13,969 nucleotides of DNA from contig CAYZZX010000046.1 in the NCBI GenBank assembly GCA_964483085.1, forward strand, positions 1 to 13,969, given 5' to 3'. This stretch comes from JALHFZ01 sp964483085. Lineage in GTDB: Bacteria > Synergistota > Synergistia > Synergistales > Aminobacteriaceae. Positions 7,137 to 13,969 of the stretch are shown one piece after another. Position 1 is the first letter of the stretch; every line of letters starts with the position of its first letter. The notes under the pieces are model-generated. The model saw only the letters and a program-made list of their open reading frames with translations. It made no database searches and had not been told where the DNA came from. The position numbers and the translations under genes were made by a program.

Positions 7137-7865
7137 GTGAATAAAATTGAAAGAGAAGTTTCCGGAACGAGTATCTGGTCCGGTCGCGAGTTTATGGAAG
7201 GACTGCGAAGCAGCGGTCCGATTCTGCTGGGGGTCATCCCTTTTGGAATTACCTGCGGCGTTATGGGGTCGACGGCGGGACTGACTGCCTTTGAGACTGT
7301 GGTAATGTCTCTTATCGTCTTCGCCGGATCTGCCCAGTTCATCGCCATCACTATGATAACGTCCGGTGCCGGCTGCGGGCTGATCGTCCTGACCACTTTG
7401 ATCGTCAACCTCCGCCATCTGCTTATGGGGGCCTCTCTTGCTCCCTCTATGGCGCCACTGTCTTTCCCGAGGAAGATGCTCCTCTCCTTCCTCATGACTG
7501 ACGAAGCGTACGCCGTGACGATCAGCCGGATCGACAGCAAAGGGTACAGCCCCGCATTCCAGTTCGGAGTAGAGATTAGCCTCTATGTCATATGGATATT
7601 CACGACTATGGCGGGAGCTCTCGCGGGCAGCCGGATTCCCGACCCGCTTGCCTGGGGGCTTGATTTCGCCCTTCCCGCAACTTTTCTCGTGCTTCTTCTT
7701 CCTAGGATCAAAGATCGGATCAGCCTGACCGTATGCGTGGTCGCCGGAGTCATTTCTGTTGTAGGATCAGTCTATCTGCCGGGAAAATGGTACATGATCG
7801 CCGCCGCTCTGGCAGCGGTTGTCACCGGCGGTATTTTGGAAGGAGTGAAAGCCCGTGCGGAGTGA
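7137..7865 (+). CDS. azlC: AzlC-family branched-chain amino-acid exporter, large subunit
   Basis: 242 residues from the chosen start, matching the usual AzlC length. Family signatures are the GVIPFGITCGVMG membrane segment, VFAGSAQF (about 61-68) and NLRHLLMGASL (about 91-101), with about six to eight hydrophobic segments. AzlC pairs with the small AzlD protein to export branched-chain amino acids or their analogues across the cytoplasmic membrane. The GTG at 7137 is preferred because CAGGGAGAG lies about 10 nt upstream. An ATG at 7074 is also in frame, but its nearest AGGAG is about 20 nt away and it would add a 21-residue basic extension. The 3' end overlaps azlD by 11 nt, indicating translational coupling. 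In an amino-acid-fermenting bacterium, export of surplus Val, Leu or Ile is a plausible role. Confidence 0.9.
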   Translation: MNKIEREVSGTSIWSGREFMEGLRSSGPILLGVIPFGITCGVMGSTAGLTAFETVVMSLIVFAGSAQFIAITMITSGAGCGLIVLTTLIVNLRHLLMGASLAPSMAPLSFPRKMLLSFLMTDEAYAVTISRIDSKGYSPAFQFGVEISLYVIWIFTTMAGALAGSRIPDPLAWGLDFALPATFLVLLLPRIKDRISLTVCVVAGVISVVGSVYLPGKWYMIAAALAAVVTGGILEGVKARAE

Positions 7866-8175
7866 GATGTTTTTCATCATCGCGGGCATGGCTATAGTTA
7901 CCTTCGCGACCCGATTTGCGAGCGTAGCACTTCTTGGTCATAAAAAAATGCCCGCGGGGCTCGAGCGATGGCTCAGGCATATCCCCACGGGTATTCTCAC
8001 AGCACTGATCGTCCCTACCCTTCTGCTGCCCGAAGGGTATGTCGACCTGTCCCTGCACAACCATTACCTCTTAGCGGGCCTTGTCGCTTCTGTAGTTGCC
8101 TGGAAAAGTCACAGCATGGTCGGCACGCTAATGCTGGGCATGGGAACCATGTTTCTTCTCCGGCTATTTTCCTGA
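7855..8175 (+). CDS. azlD: AzlD-family branched-chain amino-acid exporter, small subunit
   Basis: 106 residues with about four hydrophobic segments, the size and shape of AzlD. The motif ATRFASVALLGHKKMPAGLE near the N-terminus and LRHIPTGILTALIVPTLL are typical (family pattern TR..p..ll......p....l...P.a.l.al). It is the small partner needed with AzlC for export. The GTG at 7855 has AAGGAG about 9 nt upstream and overlaps azlC by 11 nt. An ATG at 7867 would avoid the overlap, but its GGAG is only 4 nt away, so GTG is preferred. Confidence 0.9.
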   Translation: MRSEMFFIIAGMAIVTFATRFASVALLGHKKMPAGLERWLRHIPTGILTALIVPTLLLPEGYVDLSLHNHYLLAGLVASVVAWKSHSMVGTLMLGMGTMFLLRLFS

Positions 8176-8200
8176 ATGAGCCGGAGAAAAATATCTTTTT
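8156..8200 (+). terminator. Weak candidate terminator after azlD
   Basis: Arms TTCTCCGGCT (8156-8165) and AGCCGGAGAA (8179-8188) form a 10-bp stem around a 13-nt loop that contains the azlD stop codon. The T-run (8196-8200) begins only about 8 nt after the stem, so this is not a textbook terminator. Confidence 0.4.
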
Positions 8201-8275
8201 AACCCCTGCGGTTTTCAAAAAACTATAACTGCAAGTCCTCTTGATGAAAAATCCCTGATAAATTTTTTAATCTGC

Positions 8276-8299
8276 CTGTTTTCCCTCAAGGGCAAACAG
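8276..8299 (-). terminator. Possible terminator hairpin after the M48 peptidase block
   Basis: Arms CTGTTTTCCC and GGGCAAACAG pair with one mismatch around a TCAA loop, about 40 nt beyond the stop of the last M48 gene. On the minus strand the following bases are A-rich before they become T-rich, so termination activity is uncertain. Confidence 0.3.
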
Positions 8300-8338
8300 A
8301 CATTTCCAATGATCCTGTTGATCCATCCCCTGATAACT

Positions 8339-9604
8339 TTATTTCAGATAGGTTCTTTTGAACTTTATTGCCGGCTTGTACTCAGGGTTGATGGTGAGTG
8401 TCCTGTCAATCCAGTACGCCATCTCTTTTTTATCCCCTATTTTCTGACCTGCCTTTGCGGCCCAGAAATTGCTGAGATAGTTTTCTTCGTAGGCTGCCGC
8501 ACCTCTTGCAAAGGCTGCCAGGGCTTCCTTATACTTTCCTGCATTGTAATTGCTGAGTCCGTTTCTGTGCAGAATTTCCAGGGTGTTTTGTTGTCCTCTT
8601 TCCAGCGGATAGGTGGAAATAACAGCGATGTCTTCCGACGCATTGGGGTCAAGGTTCCGCGTTCTTTCATTCGGGACGAACGCGGTGGCACCTGAACTTT
8701 TTTCCGTCTGGACGTACGCCGTCACTCCATAAGTGTTTGAGCTTTGTTGTTCATTGGGCCGTGCTGCTCTGGCGGTATCTTCCTTTTCCCACCGTTCGGC
8801 CTGTTCCCGCAGCCGCCTCATTCTTCGCTCCGTCGGTGGATGAGAGTTGAAGCCGCTGGGCTCCGTGACCTGTCCGGCATCGGCCATACGCATAATTGAA
8901 TCGTGGAGTGATAAGGCAGAATACCCTGCTTTCCAGGAATACTCCACTCCGAAATCATCCGCTTCTACTTCATGTTCTCTGCTATACCCCTGAATCATCA
9001 GGTCGGCACCCAGATTTATGGCGAGATCGCCGAGTTCCCCTACGTCAAATACGTGGCTTAATATCGTGGCTGCCAGTACAACCCCTGTGTCGTGACCCAT
9101 GGCCTTGGCCAGGTGTCCGTTCACTCCGTGCCCGATCTCATGGGCAAGGACACCTGCAATCTCGTCCTCCGTGCGGAGAATGTTAAGGAGGCCCCGAAAA
9201 ACTACGACGATAAAATCTCCCTCATCGTCCTGGGTGATATAGGCATTTATATCATCTTCATCTTCGTACAAGACATAGGCATTAAAACCTGTCACAGCCG
9301 AAAGGCGCTTCCAGGCACTTTCCACTGTTTCCAGAGAAACTCCCCGAGAGGAAGGCATACGGGCACCTTCAGTGTAAAGAACTTCATTGATGGGCAGTTC
9401 CTCATCGTCATTGTCATCGTCAGAAAACGTGGCTGATTTTTCGTTCGCAAAGGCTTGATCTGCACCGATGGGAAGAATGCGAACAAACTGATCTACCGAA
9501 GGGCTAAAGGCCAGAAAAAGCACAAAGAGAAACAGCAGAATGACTTTGTTTTTTTCTCTGAGCAAAGTGTGGTGAATAATTGCACGTTTTGAGAAATTCA
9601 GCAT
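8339..9604 (-). CDS. BepA-like M48 zinc metallopeptidase with C-terminal TPR-like region (copy 1)
   Basis: 421 residues. An N-terminal hydrophobic segment (about 21-34) and an AFA-N site (about 52-54) mark it as exported. The M48 domain holds HEIGH (155-159), the downstream zinc-ligand Glu in EVEAD (E212, D216) and FNSHPPTERRM. His255 of that last motif corresponds to the regulatory His switch of E. coli BepA. A low-complexity linker (about 270-335) leads to a C-terminal region (about 345-421) with TPR-like helices, including AGKYKEALAAF and AYWIDRTLTINPEYKPAI. M48 peptidases of this type degrade misfolded or stalled envelope proteins, and the TPR part binds clients. The ATG at 9604 has AAGGAG 8 nt upstream. 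It is a close paralogue of the neighbouring upstream gene but has a unique acidic stretch, SDDDNDDEE, after the signal. It is probably cotranscribed with its neighbours. Confidence 0.88.
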   Translation of the reverse strand: MLNFSKRAIIHHTLLREKNKVILLFLFVLFLAFSPSVDQFVRILPIGADQAFANEKSATFSDDDNDDEELPINEVLYTEGARMPSSRGVSLETVESAWKRLSAVTGFNAYVLYEDEDDINAYITQDDEGDFIVVVFRGLLNILRTEDEIAGVLAHEIGHGVNGHLAKAMGHDTGVVLAATILSHVFDVGELGDLAINLGADLMIQGYSREHEVEADDFGVEYSWKAGYSALSLHDSIMRMADAGQVTEPSGFNSHPPTERRMRRLREQAERWEKEDTARAARPNEQQSSNTYGVTAYVQTEKSSGATAFVPNERTRNLDPNASEDIAVISTYPLERGQQNTLEILHRNGLSNYNAGKYKEALAAFARGAAAYEENYLSNFWAAKAGQKIGDKKEMAYWIDRTLTINPEYKPAIKFKRTYLK

Positions 9605-9628
9605 GAAGTTGCTCCTTTTTCAGCCACG

Positions 9629-9874
9629 CTAGTTATCATAGACTTCAAACAGAATATTCCTGATAACTGTTTCAAAGTATTCTTCCGGTACAGCCTGTCT
9701 ATTGATCTCTACCCCCTCAATAAATACACGGTTATTATAATCGAATAGTGCTTGCTGTCGGTCACCTGCTCCCACCAGTGCAGGGGCAAAAGATTTTTTC
9801 AATTTCTCAGGGCCAGAGGATGTATCAAATGGTATTTGATACGGAATATCCGGTTTTATCAGCGAGTTACCCGG
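9629..9874 (-). pseudogene. Unrecognised short open frame between the two M48 genes, no ATG start
   Basis: An 81-codon open stretch, from just after a TAA at 9877-9875 to a TAG at 9631-9629, reads like real protein. It includes KKSFAPALVGAGDRQQALFD, NNRVFIEGVEINRQ and a C-terminus EEYFETVIRNILFEVYDN. It contains no ATG. The only alternative starts are a TTG at 9802, a GTG further in and a CTG near the beginning, none with a good Shine-Dalgarno. Its stop lies 24 nt before the next ATG, the spacing expected in this operon. Codon use is more AT-rich than in the flanking genes. I do not recognise the protein. It may be the 3' remnant of a gene disrupted when the M48 genes duplicated, or a small protein with a non-standard start. 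Confidence 0.4.
9822..9842. repeat. Perfect 9-bp inverted repeat with 3-nt spacer
   Basis: GTATCAAAT (9822-9830), GGT, ATTTGATAC (9834-9842). It lies about 40 nt past the stop of the upstream M48 gene, inside the short open frame. No T-run follows on either strand, so it is not an obvious terminator. It could be an operator-type site or an RNA-processing hairpin. Confidence 0.5.
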
Positions 9875-9880
9875 TTAGCT

Positions 9881-11167
9881 TTATTTCAGGTATTTTTCTT
9901 TGAATTTCAATGCCGGCTTATACGCTGGGTTGATGGAAAGAGCCCTGTTGAGCCAGTGAGCCATCTCTTTTTTCTTTCCCATTTTTTGCCCTGCCTTAGC
10001 GGCCCAGAAAGCGCTGAGATAATTCCCCTCGTAGCTCTCTGCAGCTCTCGTAAAGGCTGCAAAGGCCTCCTTGTACTTTCCGGCGCTGTATTTGCTGATC
10101 CCGTTTCTTTGCAGAATCGCCAGGCTGTTTTGCTGTCCTCCGTCAATCGGGTATGTGGATATGACCTTTTCATCTTCCGACGAGTTGGGGTCGAACCCCG
10201 GTATATTTTTCTTTAGGGGTGCTGCAGTGTTGCCTGTATCTTTCTCAGTCTGCTTGTTTGAAGCCCCTTGATCCGGAATGGATTTTTTTGATTCGTCGGA
10301 TGGTGCCGTCTTGGCGGGCTCCTCATTTTCCCAGCGTTCAGCCTGGGCCCGAAGCCGGCTCATTCTTCGCTCCGTCGGCGGATGAGAGTTGAATCCGCTG
10401 GGTGTCGTGACCTGTCCGGCATCGGCCATACGCAGAATGGAATCATAGAGCGACCAGGGAGAATAGCCTGCTCTCCAGGCATACTCCACCCCGAAATCGT
10501 CCGCTTCGACTTCCTGCTCTCTACTGTACCCCTGAACCGCGAGATTTGCACCCACGCCAATCGCAAGATCGCCGAGTTTTCCTGCACCGAGCACGTGGCT
10601 TAAGACATTTGCTGCAACGATGACCCCGGTGTTGTGATCCCTGGTTTTACTCAGATGACCGTTAATTCCGTGGCCGATCTCGTGGGCAAGGACACCTGCA
10701 ATCTCGTCCTCCGTACGGAGAATGTCAAGGAGGCCTCGATAGACCACGACTACAAAATCCCCTTCCTTGTCTTTGGTTATATAGGCATTAGTATCATCCT
10801 CATCAGCATACCAGACAAAGGCATCAAAACCTGTCACTTCGGAGAGGCGCTTCCATGCGTTTTCAAAGGTCTCCAGAGACACACCTCCAGAGGAGGGCAT
10901 GCGGGCATTGTAGGGATAGAGCACTTCATTGATTGGAACGACCTGACCGTCGGAAAGCGTTTTCGTCTTCCCGTTTGCAAAGGCTTGCTCTGCGCCGATG
11001 GGGAAAAACCCGACACATTGATTCATCGAAGGAGCGAACAACATATAAAGCACGAAGAGTAACAGGGGGAAGATCTTGTTTTTTCCTCGGAAACAAGAAG
11101 AATAGAAAATTACACGTTCAGATAAATTTGAGATCGGGGCTGCTCTTTTATCGGTCATATTTTTCAT
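9881..11167 (-). CDS. BepA-like M48 zinc metallopeptidase with C-terminal TPR-like region (copy 2)
   Basis: 428 residues. An N-terminal hydrophobic segment (about 31-45) and an AFA-N site (about 62-65) indicate export. The zinc site is intact: HEIGH (162-166), Glu219 and D223 in EVEAD, and FNSHPPTERRM with His262 at the position of the BepA His switch. A Lys/Ser/Asn/Thr-rich linker (about 278-332) joins the peptidase domain to a TPR-like C-terminus (about 350-428: AGKYKEAFAAF, WLNRALSINPAYKPAL). The protein aligns nearly end to end with the downstream M48 gene, differing mostly in the linker and the segment after the signal. The ATG at 11167 has AGGAGG about 12 nt upstream and a nearer AAGGA. 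A second in-frame ATG at 11158 is possible. It starts 38 nt after the stop of the VWA/TPR gene with no terminator between, so the two are cotranscribed. Confidence 0.88.
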   Translation of the reverse strand: MKNMTDKRAAPISNLSERVIFYSSCFRGKNKIFPLLLFVLYMLFAPSMNQCVGFFPIGAEQAFANGKTKTLSDGQVVPINEVLYPYNARMPSSGGVSLETFENAWKRLSEVTGFDAFVWYADEDDTNAYITKDKEGDFVVVVYRGLLDILRTEDEIAGVLAHEIGHGINGHLSKTRDHNTGVIVAANVLSHVLGAGKLGDLAIGVGANLAVQGYSREQEVEADDFGVEYAWRAGYSPWSLYDSILRMADAGQVTTPSGFNSHPPTERRMSRLRAQAERWENEEPAKTAPSDESKKSIPDQGASNKQTEKDTGNTAAPLKKNIPGFDPNSSEDEKVISTYPIDGGQQNSLAILQRNGISKYSAGKYKEAFAAFTRAAESYEGNYLSAFWAAKAGQKMGKKKEMAHWLNRALSINPAYKPALKFKEKYLK

Positions 11168-11205
11168 TTTTCCTTAATTCCTCCTTCCCGTCATGAGGCG
11201 AAGAT

Positions 11206-13737
11206 TTATCTGCTTATGTGCCGAATGGCCATCTCGAGCTGATTCGTCCATTTGTTTCCCGGAAAGCGCTTTTGCATGAGAGTGAAGACCTTCATGGCAT
11301 CGCCAGCGTTACGGACATATGTGAAGCTTTGTCCTAATCGGTAATAGAGGAAGGGATCGTTCGGTTCAAGTTCCACCGCTTTCGCGAAGGCCGCGATTGC
11401 ACCTGCAAAGTCCCTGGCCCCGTCCTTGGATTCGCCTATAAGCTGGTAGGCGGCGGCGTTGTTTCGGTCGAGACGGAGAACGTCATTTGCGTAACTTTCA
11501 GCCTGCTCAAAGGCATGGCGTTCATATGCCTTTCGTCCTCTGTCAAGAAGAGAGGCTACTCTTTCAAAATCAACGGGCTTTTCTTCCCGGATAACCTTTT
11601 TACTGTCGTCTGCTACCTTACCGCTTTCTATCTGAAAGGTAGCAGTCCCTACCCGCTGCAGCCTTCTTGGTATAGGATGCCCTTTGTCCGCTACCAGATA
11701 GAATTCTCCTTCTTTCCGTGCAGGGGGATTGAGAAAGGCATAGCGCTGATTTGTTTCCGCTGCCCCGCCTGTATTTGAGAAGTTGACTGTAACTTTATAG
11801 TTTCCCGGCGTTGTGCAGTTCTCGACAAGGGCGCTGTAAATTCCGTCACCTGCTATGGCGTCCGCGCCGTACCCCATGTCATGAAAGTCGACGGATCTCG
11901 TTGCTCCGGATGGTTCGCGAACGGTGGCCTTGACCGAGAGCCCCGTATGGGGCGTGGCATTGCCGGTGAGGGAGGCGTACACAATCGCAGAATTGGGCTG
12001 TTCTCCCCTGACGGGGAGGACGTTTCCAAGATAAAGAACGCGCTCTTTGTTCCTTGCAAAGACAGCAACCCGCACCTGCCGTTCCCTTGAGGATGTATTC
12101 TTGACGGTGACAGTCCATTTGCCGGCTATCGGGTTTTTCTGTATAAGCTCTATCTTCCCGGTCTCTTTATCGTGATTCAGTTGTCCGGCCTTTCCCTTTG
12201 GAGGGGTCACCGTAAGAGAGATGTCCTTGGGGGAAATTTCACCGTCTGCAATCAGGGTGATACGCAAAGCCTCGCTGCCGTCCTCTACGTCGAAACTTTC
12301 ACGTTTTGAAGCGGCTTTCGGAAGGCTCATGTCTGCCGTATGCAGTTGGCTTTCATAGGATGTGTTGAGATAGCTGTAGAGCATTTCCTGGGTGTCAAGG
12401 GGGGTGGCGGTCATCATGTAATACCCCTTTGTGGCGGCGGCTATCCGCCGGAGCGTTTTTTCCTGTACTCCCTCCTCAAGTCCCATGACAAGTACGGAAA
12501 CATTCTCTCTCCTGAGGTCTGAAATGAGGTTATCGACACCTATTCCTGAACTGTTGTCTTCTCCGTCAGTGAAGAGCACTACGTACCTGCCTTCGTAGAA
12601 AGATTTTTTGTCCACAGTCATTCCTCGGGCGGCAAGAGCACAGGCATCGTAAATTGCCGTACTCCCTCCCAGTGTAATTCCGTCAATAGTCTTAAGAAGC
12701 GTTTTTTTCTCCCCTCCTCCTCCTGAGATTGTCAGGATCGGGGACTCTTCATAAACCTTATTGTCAAAACTAATAACTCCGACGCGGGTGCCGGGCTGAA
12801 GAGATCGGACGAACTCCTTGGCTGCGTTTTTTGCCTTAACGATCCGGTCGTTTTCCATGCTGCCCGACTTGTCGATGACGATCTGAAAGATCGGTGAGGC
12901 TACCCAGATTATCCGAAGATGGCGCTGCCCGTCGCGGGCATGTTTTCCCGGCTGGACAAGGAAACGGTATTGCCCCTCCTCTGGATTCTGCCCTTTTTTC
13001 CCTTTGGGTGCTTCGGGAAGAACATTCGGCGGAAAGGCATGCTTCTTCGAGAGATATTCCCATGAACTCAAGCCCCATTTTGCTTTCTGGCCGGTGACTG
13101 TCTGGTTCTTGTACATGGCTGATGTGGAGTGATTGAGAGCCCGAAGATCCTTTGCGTAAGCGGCGAGGGAGACATCGTTCATTACGCTGGGATAACCGAG
13201 GGCGGAATATTTTTTTCCATTTCTCTCGACAGCGTATTCTTCCCGAAGGTCGTAGATATAACTGCCGCAGAGTGCTGCAAGGGCGTAGCCTCCGTAGGCA
13301 TGATTTTCCGGTGCGAGAAAGTTTTTTACTATCGCGCCGGTCGAGTATTCTTTGAAGGTGTCGTACATAGCCATGCGTAGACCCAGGGGCTTTTGGGCAT
13401 CATAGGAAGAGTACGCTCCGTAGGCTGCCCGGGGGTGCCCCCCCTCTTCCCAGACGATATCGGAAAGGCGATAGCTGGAGAGAAAGCTCGTGGGGCCTTG
13501 AAAAATACGGACCGTACCCAGGAGCTCCTGACCGTTGGTGGATTCGTAAAGGGCATCCGCCCAGTAGCGGATGATCTCCTCAATATTGGAAGCATCGGGG
13601 TTTTTGACGATGTCTGTATTGAGATATCGGTAGTAGCTGATGTCGAAATCGCGGACAGTCACAGCTGATGCTTCCAAAGGAACAAGCAGTGCGAAGAAAA
13701 AAAGACAAAGGAGCGAAAAGAGCATTCTTTTTCCCAT
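11206..13737 (-). CDS. Large secreted VWA-domain protein with TPR C-terminus, CLCA-like layout
   Basis: 843 residues. Signal peptide at 1-25 (LFSLLCLFFFALLVPLEASA). The N-terminal region (about 26-270) resembles the metallopeptidase region of CLCA-type proteins. ALCGSYIYDLREEY (155-168) sits where the family's HExxH....DEY motif would lie, followed by PSVMND (183-188). The zinc-binding residues are absent. A VWA domain follows (about 283-455) with a complete MIDAS metal site: DKSGS (289-293), T360 in GGSTAIYDA and FTDGED (D391). Next come beta-rich domains (about 480-670), including GYGADAIAGDGIYS (622-635), a CLCA-like signature. About three TPR units lie at 723-830. It is probably a periplasmic or surface adhesion/scaffold protein, not a channel. 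The start at 13737 is set by AAGGAGG 9 nt upstream plus the signal peptide; an upstream TTG at 13887 would bury both. It heads the operon with the M48 genes. Confidence 0.85.
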   Translation of the reverse strand: MGKRMLFSLLCLFFFALLVPLEASAVTVRDFDISYYRYLNTDIVKNPDASNIEEIIRYWADALYESTNGQELLGTVRIFQGPTSFLSSYRLSDIVWEEGGHPRAAYGAYSSYDAQKPLGLRMAMYDTFKEYSTGAIVKNFLAPENHAYGGYALAALCGSYIYDLREEYAVERNGKKYSALGYPSVMNDVSLAAYAKDLRALNHSTSAMYKNQTVTGQKAKWGLSSWEYLSKKHAFPPNVLPEAPKGKKGQNPEEGQYRFLVQPGKHARDGQRHLRIIWVASPIFQIVIDKSGSMENDRIVKAKNAAKEFVRSLQPGTRVGVISFDNKVYEESPILTISGGGGEKKTLLKTIDGITLGGSTAIYDACALAARGMTVDKKSFYEGRYVVLFTDGEDNSSGIGVDNLISDLRRENVSVLVMGLEEGVQEKTLRRIAAATKGYYMMTATPLDTQEMLYSYLNTSYESQLHTADMSLPKAASKRESFDVEDGSEALRITLIADGEISPKDISLTVTPPKGKAGQLNHDKETGKIELIQKNPIAGKWTVTVKNTSSRERQVRVAVFARNKERVLYLGNVLPVRGEQPNSAIVYASLTGNATPHTGLSVKATVREPSGATRSVDFHDMGYGADAIAGDGIYSALVENCTTPGNYKVTVNFSNTGGAAETNQRYAFLNPPARKEGEFYLVADKGHPIPRRLQRVGTATFQIESGKVADDSKKVIREEKPVDFERVASLLDRGRKAYERHAFEQAESYANDVLRLDRNNAAAYQLIGESKDGARDFAGAIAAFAKAVELEPNDPFLYYRLGQSFTYVRNAGDAMKVFTLMQKRFPGNKWTNQLEMAIRHISR

Positions 13738-13969
13738 ATTGAGGATCCTCCTTAAAATTGAGATACAATAAGGTACATCAATTAAAAAGATACCTGAATG
13801 CACTGAAGAATGTTCCTGATTTTGTTCTTTTAGGAAAGACGCTCGTATTGTACGGGAAAAGCAACACAACTGTATTCTTTTATCCAAAGCCTCATAAGCT
13901 CATTTGTCCTTCATGAAAAATAATATTATAATTTATATGAATAATTCAGTTGACAAATATCTTTCACCT
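13738..13969. other. AT-rich leader/promoter region of the VWA-M48 operon
   Basis: A TATAAT on the minus strand (13931-13926 region) is preceded by TTGTCA, but with a 20-nt spacer, so it is only a weak promoter candidate. On the plus strand TTGACA occurs at 13950-13955 with any -10 lying beyond the window, perhaps the promoter of a divergent gene. In-frame codons upstream of 13737 (to 13887) show no protein-like features. Confidence 0.35.
13747..13753 (-). promoter_or_regulatory. Ribosome binding site fixing the VWA gene start
   Basis: AAGGAGG on the minus strand, 9 nt before the ATG at 13737. It overlaps the 10-bp palindrome GAGGATCCTC (13741-13750), which could fold or bind a regulator. 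It decides against the longer open frame beginning at 13887. Confidence 0.8.

Larger units (their letters stand above)
8339..11167 (-). repeat. Tandem gene duplication of the M48-TPR peptidase
   Basis: Two same-strand copies, 8339-9604 and 9881-11167. Nucleotide identity is high across the zinc site and the SHPPTERRM region; for example, the 20-mer CACCTGCAATCTCGTCCTCC occurs in both copies (plus strand). Even the first bases around and past the stop (CTGAAATAAAG) are shared. Linkers and post-signal segments have diverged in sequence and length. Confidence 0.85.

Noticed and set aside
13738..13887. A 50-codon N-terminal extension of the VWA protein from a TTG at 13887
   Set aside because: The internal ATG at 13737 has a strong AAGGAGG and begins a textbook signal peptide; the extension would bury both.
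13950..13955. TTGACA as a plus-strand promoter
   Set aside because: The -10 would lie beyond the window edge, so it cannot be evaluated.

Overview
The window looks like chromosomal DNA from a member of the Synergistota (Synergistetes). The strongest clue is the first gene, whose C-terminus has the layout of the Synergist-CTERM sorting signal: Gly-Gly-Gly-Cys-Ser, a hydrophobic stretch, then an Arg/Lys-rich tail. Genes for amino-acid and amide metabolism fit that amino-acid-fermenting phylum. The assignment is inferred from motifs and was not checked against a database. A run of exactly 100 N at 3591-3690 marks a scaffold gap that cuts two genes.

Layout. 1-1056 (+) is the 3' part of a secreted, beta-propeller-like protein. 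It ends at a strong bidirectional terminator and converges with a DUF4213/DUF364 protein gene (1216-2013, -). Just upstream of that gene lies a frameshifted HIRAN-like remnant. 2497-3590 (+) encodes an internally duplicated membrane protein of unknown function that runs into the gap. On the far side of the gap, reading towards it, is a two-gene minus-strand operon: an acetoacetate-decarboxylase-like enzyme (5249-4449), then a short-chain dehydrogenase (4432 to the gap). Next come a monocistronic acetamidase/formamidase (6321-5404, with its own promoter and terminator) and a decayed gamma-glutamyltransferase pseudogene (6787-6438). The divergent pair azlCD (7137-8175, +) encodes a branched-chain amino-acid exporter.

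The right-hand 5.5 kb is one minus-strand block read from right to left. It starts with a large secreted VWA/TPR protein resembling bacterial CLCA-type proteins (13737-11206). Then follow two tandemly duplicated BepA-like M48 metallopeptidases with C-terminal TPR-like tails (11167-9881 and 9604-8339). A short cryptic reading frame (9874-9629) sits between the two peptidases. Both peptidases keep an intact HEIGH zinc site. The VWA protein appears to have lost the HExxH of its own N-terminal metallopeptidase-like region. This VWA-M48-M48 block is the best candidate here for an uncharacterised system, possibly an envelope proteolysis or quality-control module.

Gene decay is a second theme. The gamma-glutamyltransferase relic carries a 5' truncation, an internal deletion, a frameshift and an in-frame stop. 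The HIRAN-like relic has a frameshift at a homopolymer. No tRNA, rRNA, CRISPR array or insertion sequence was seen.
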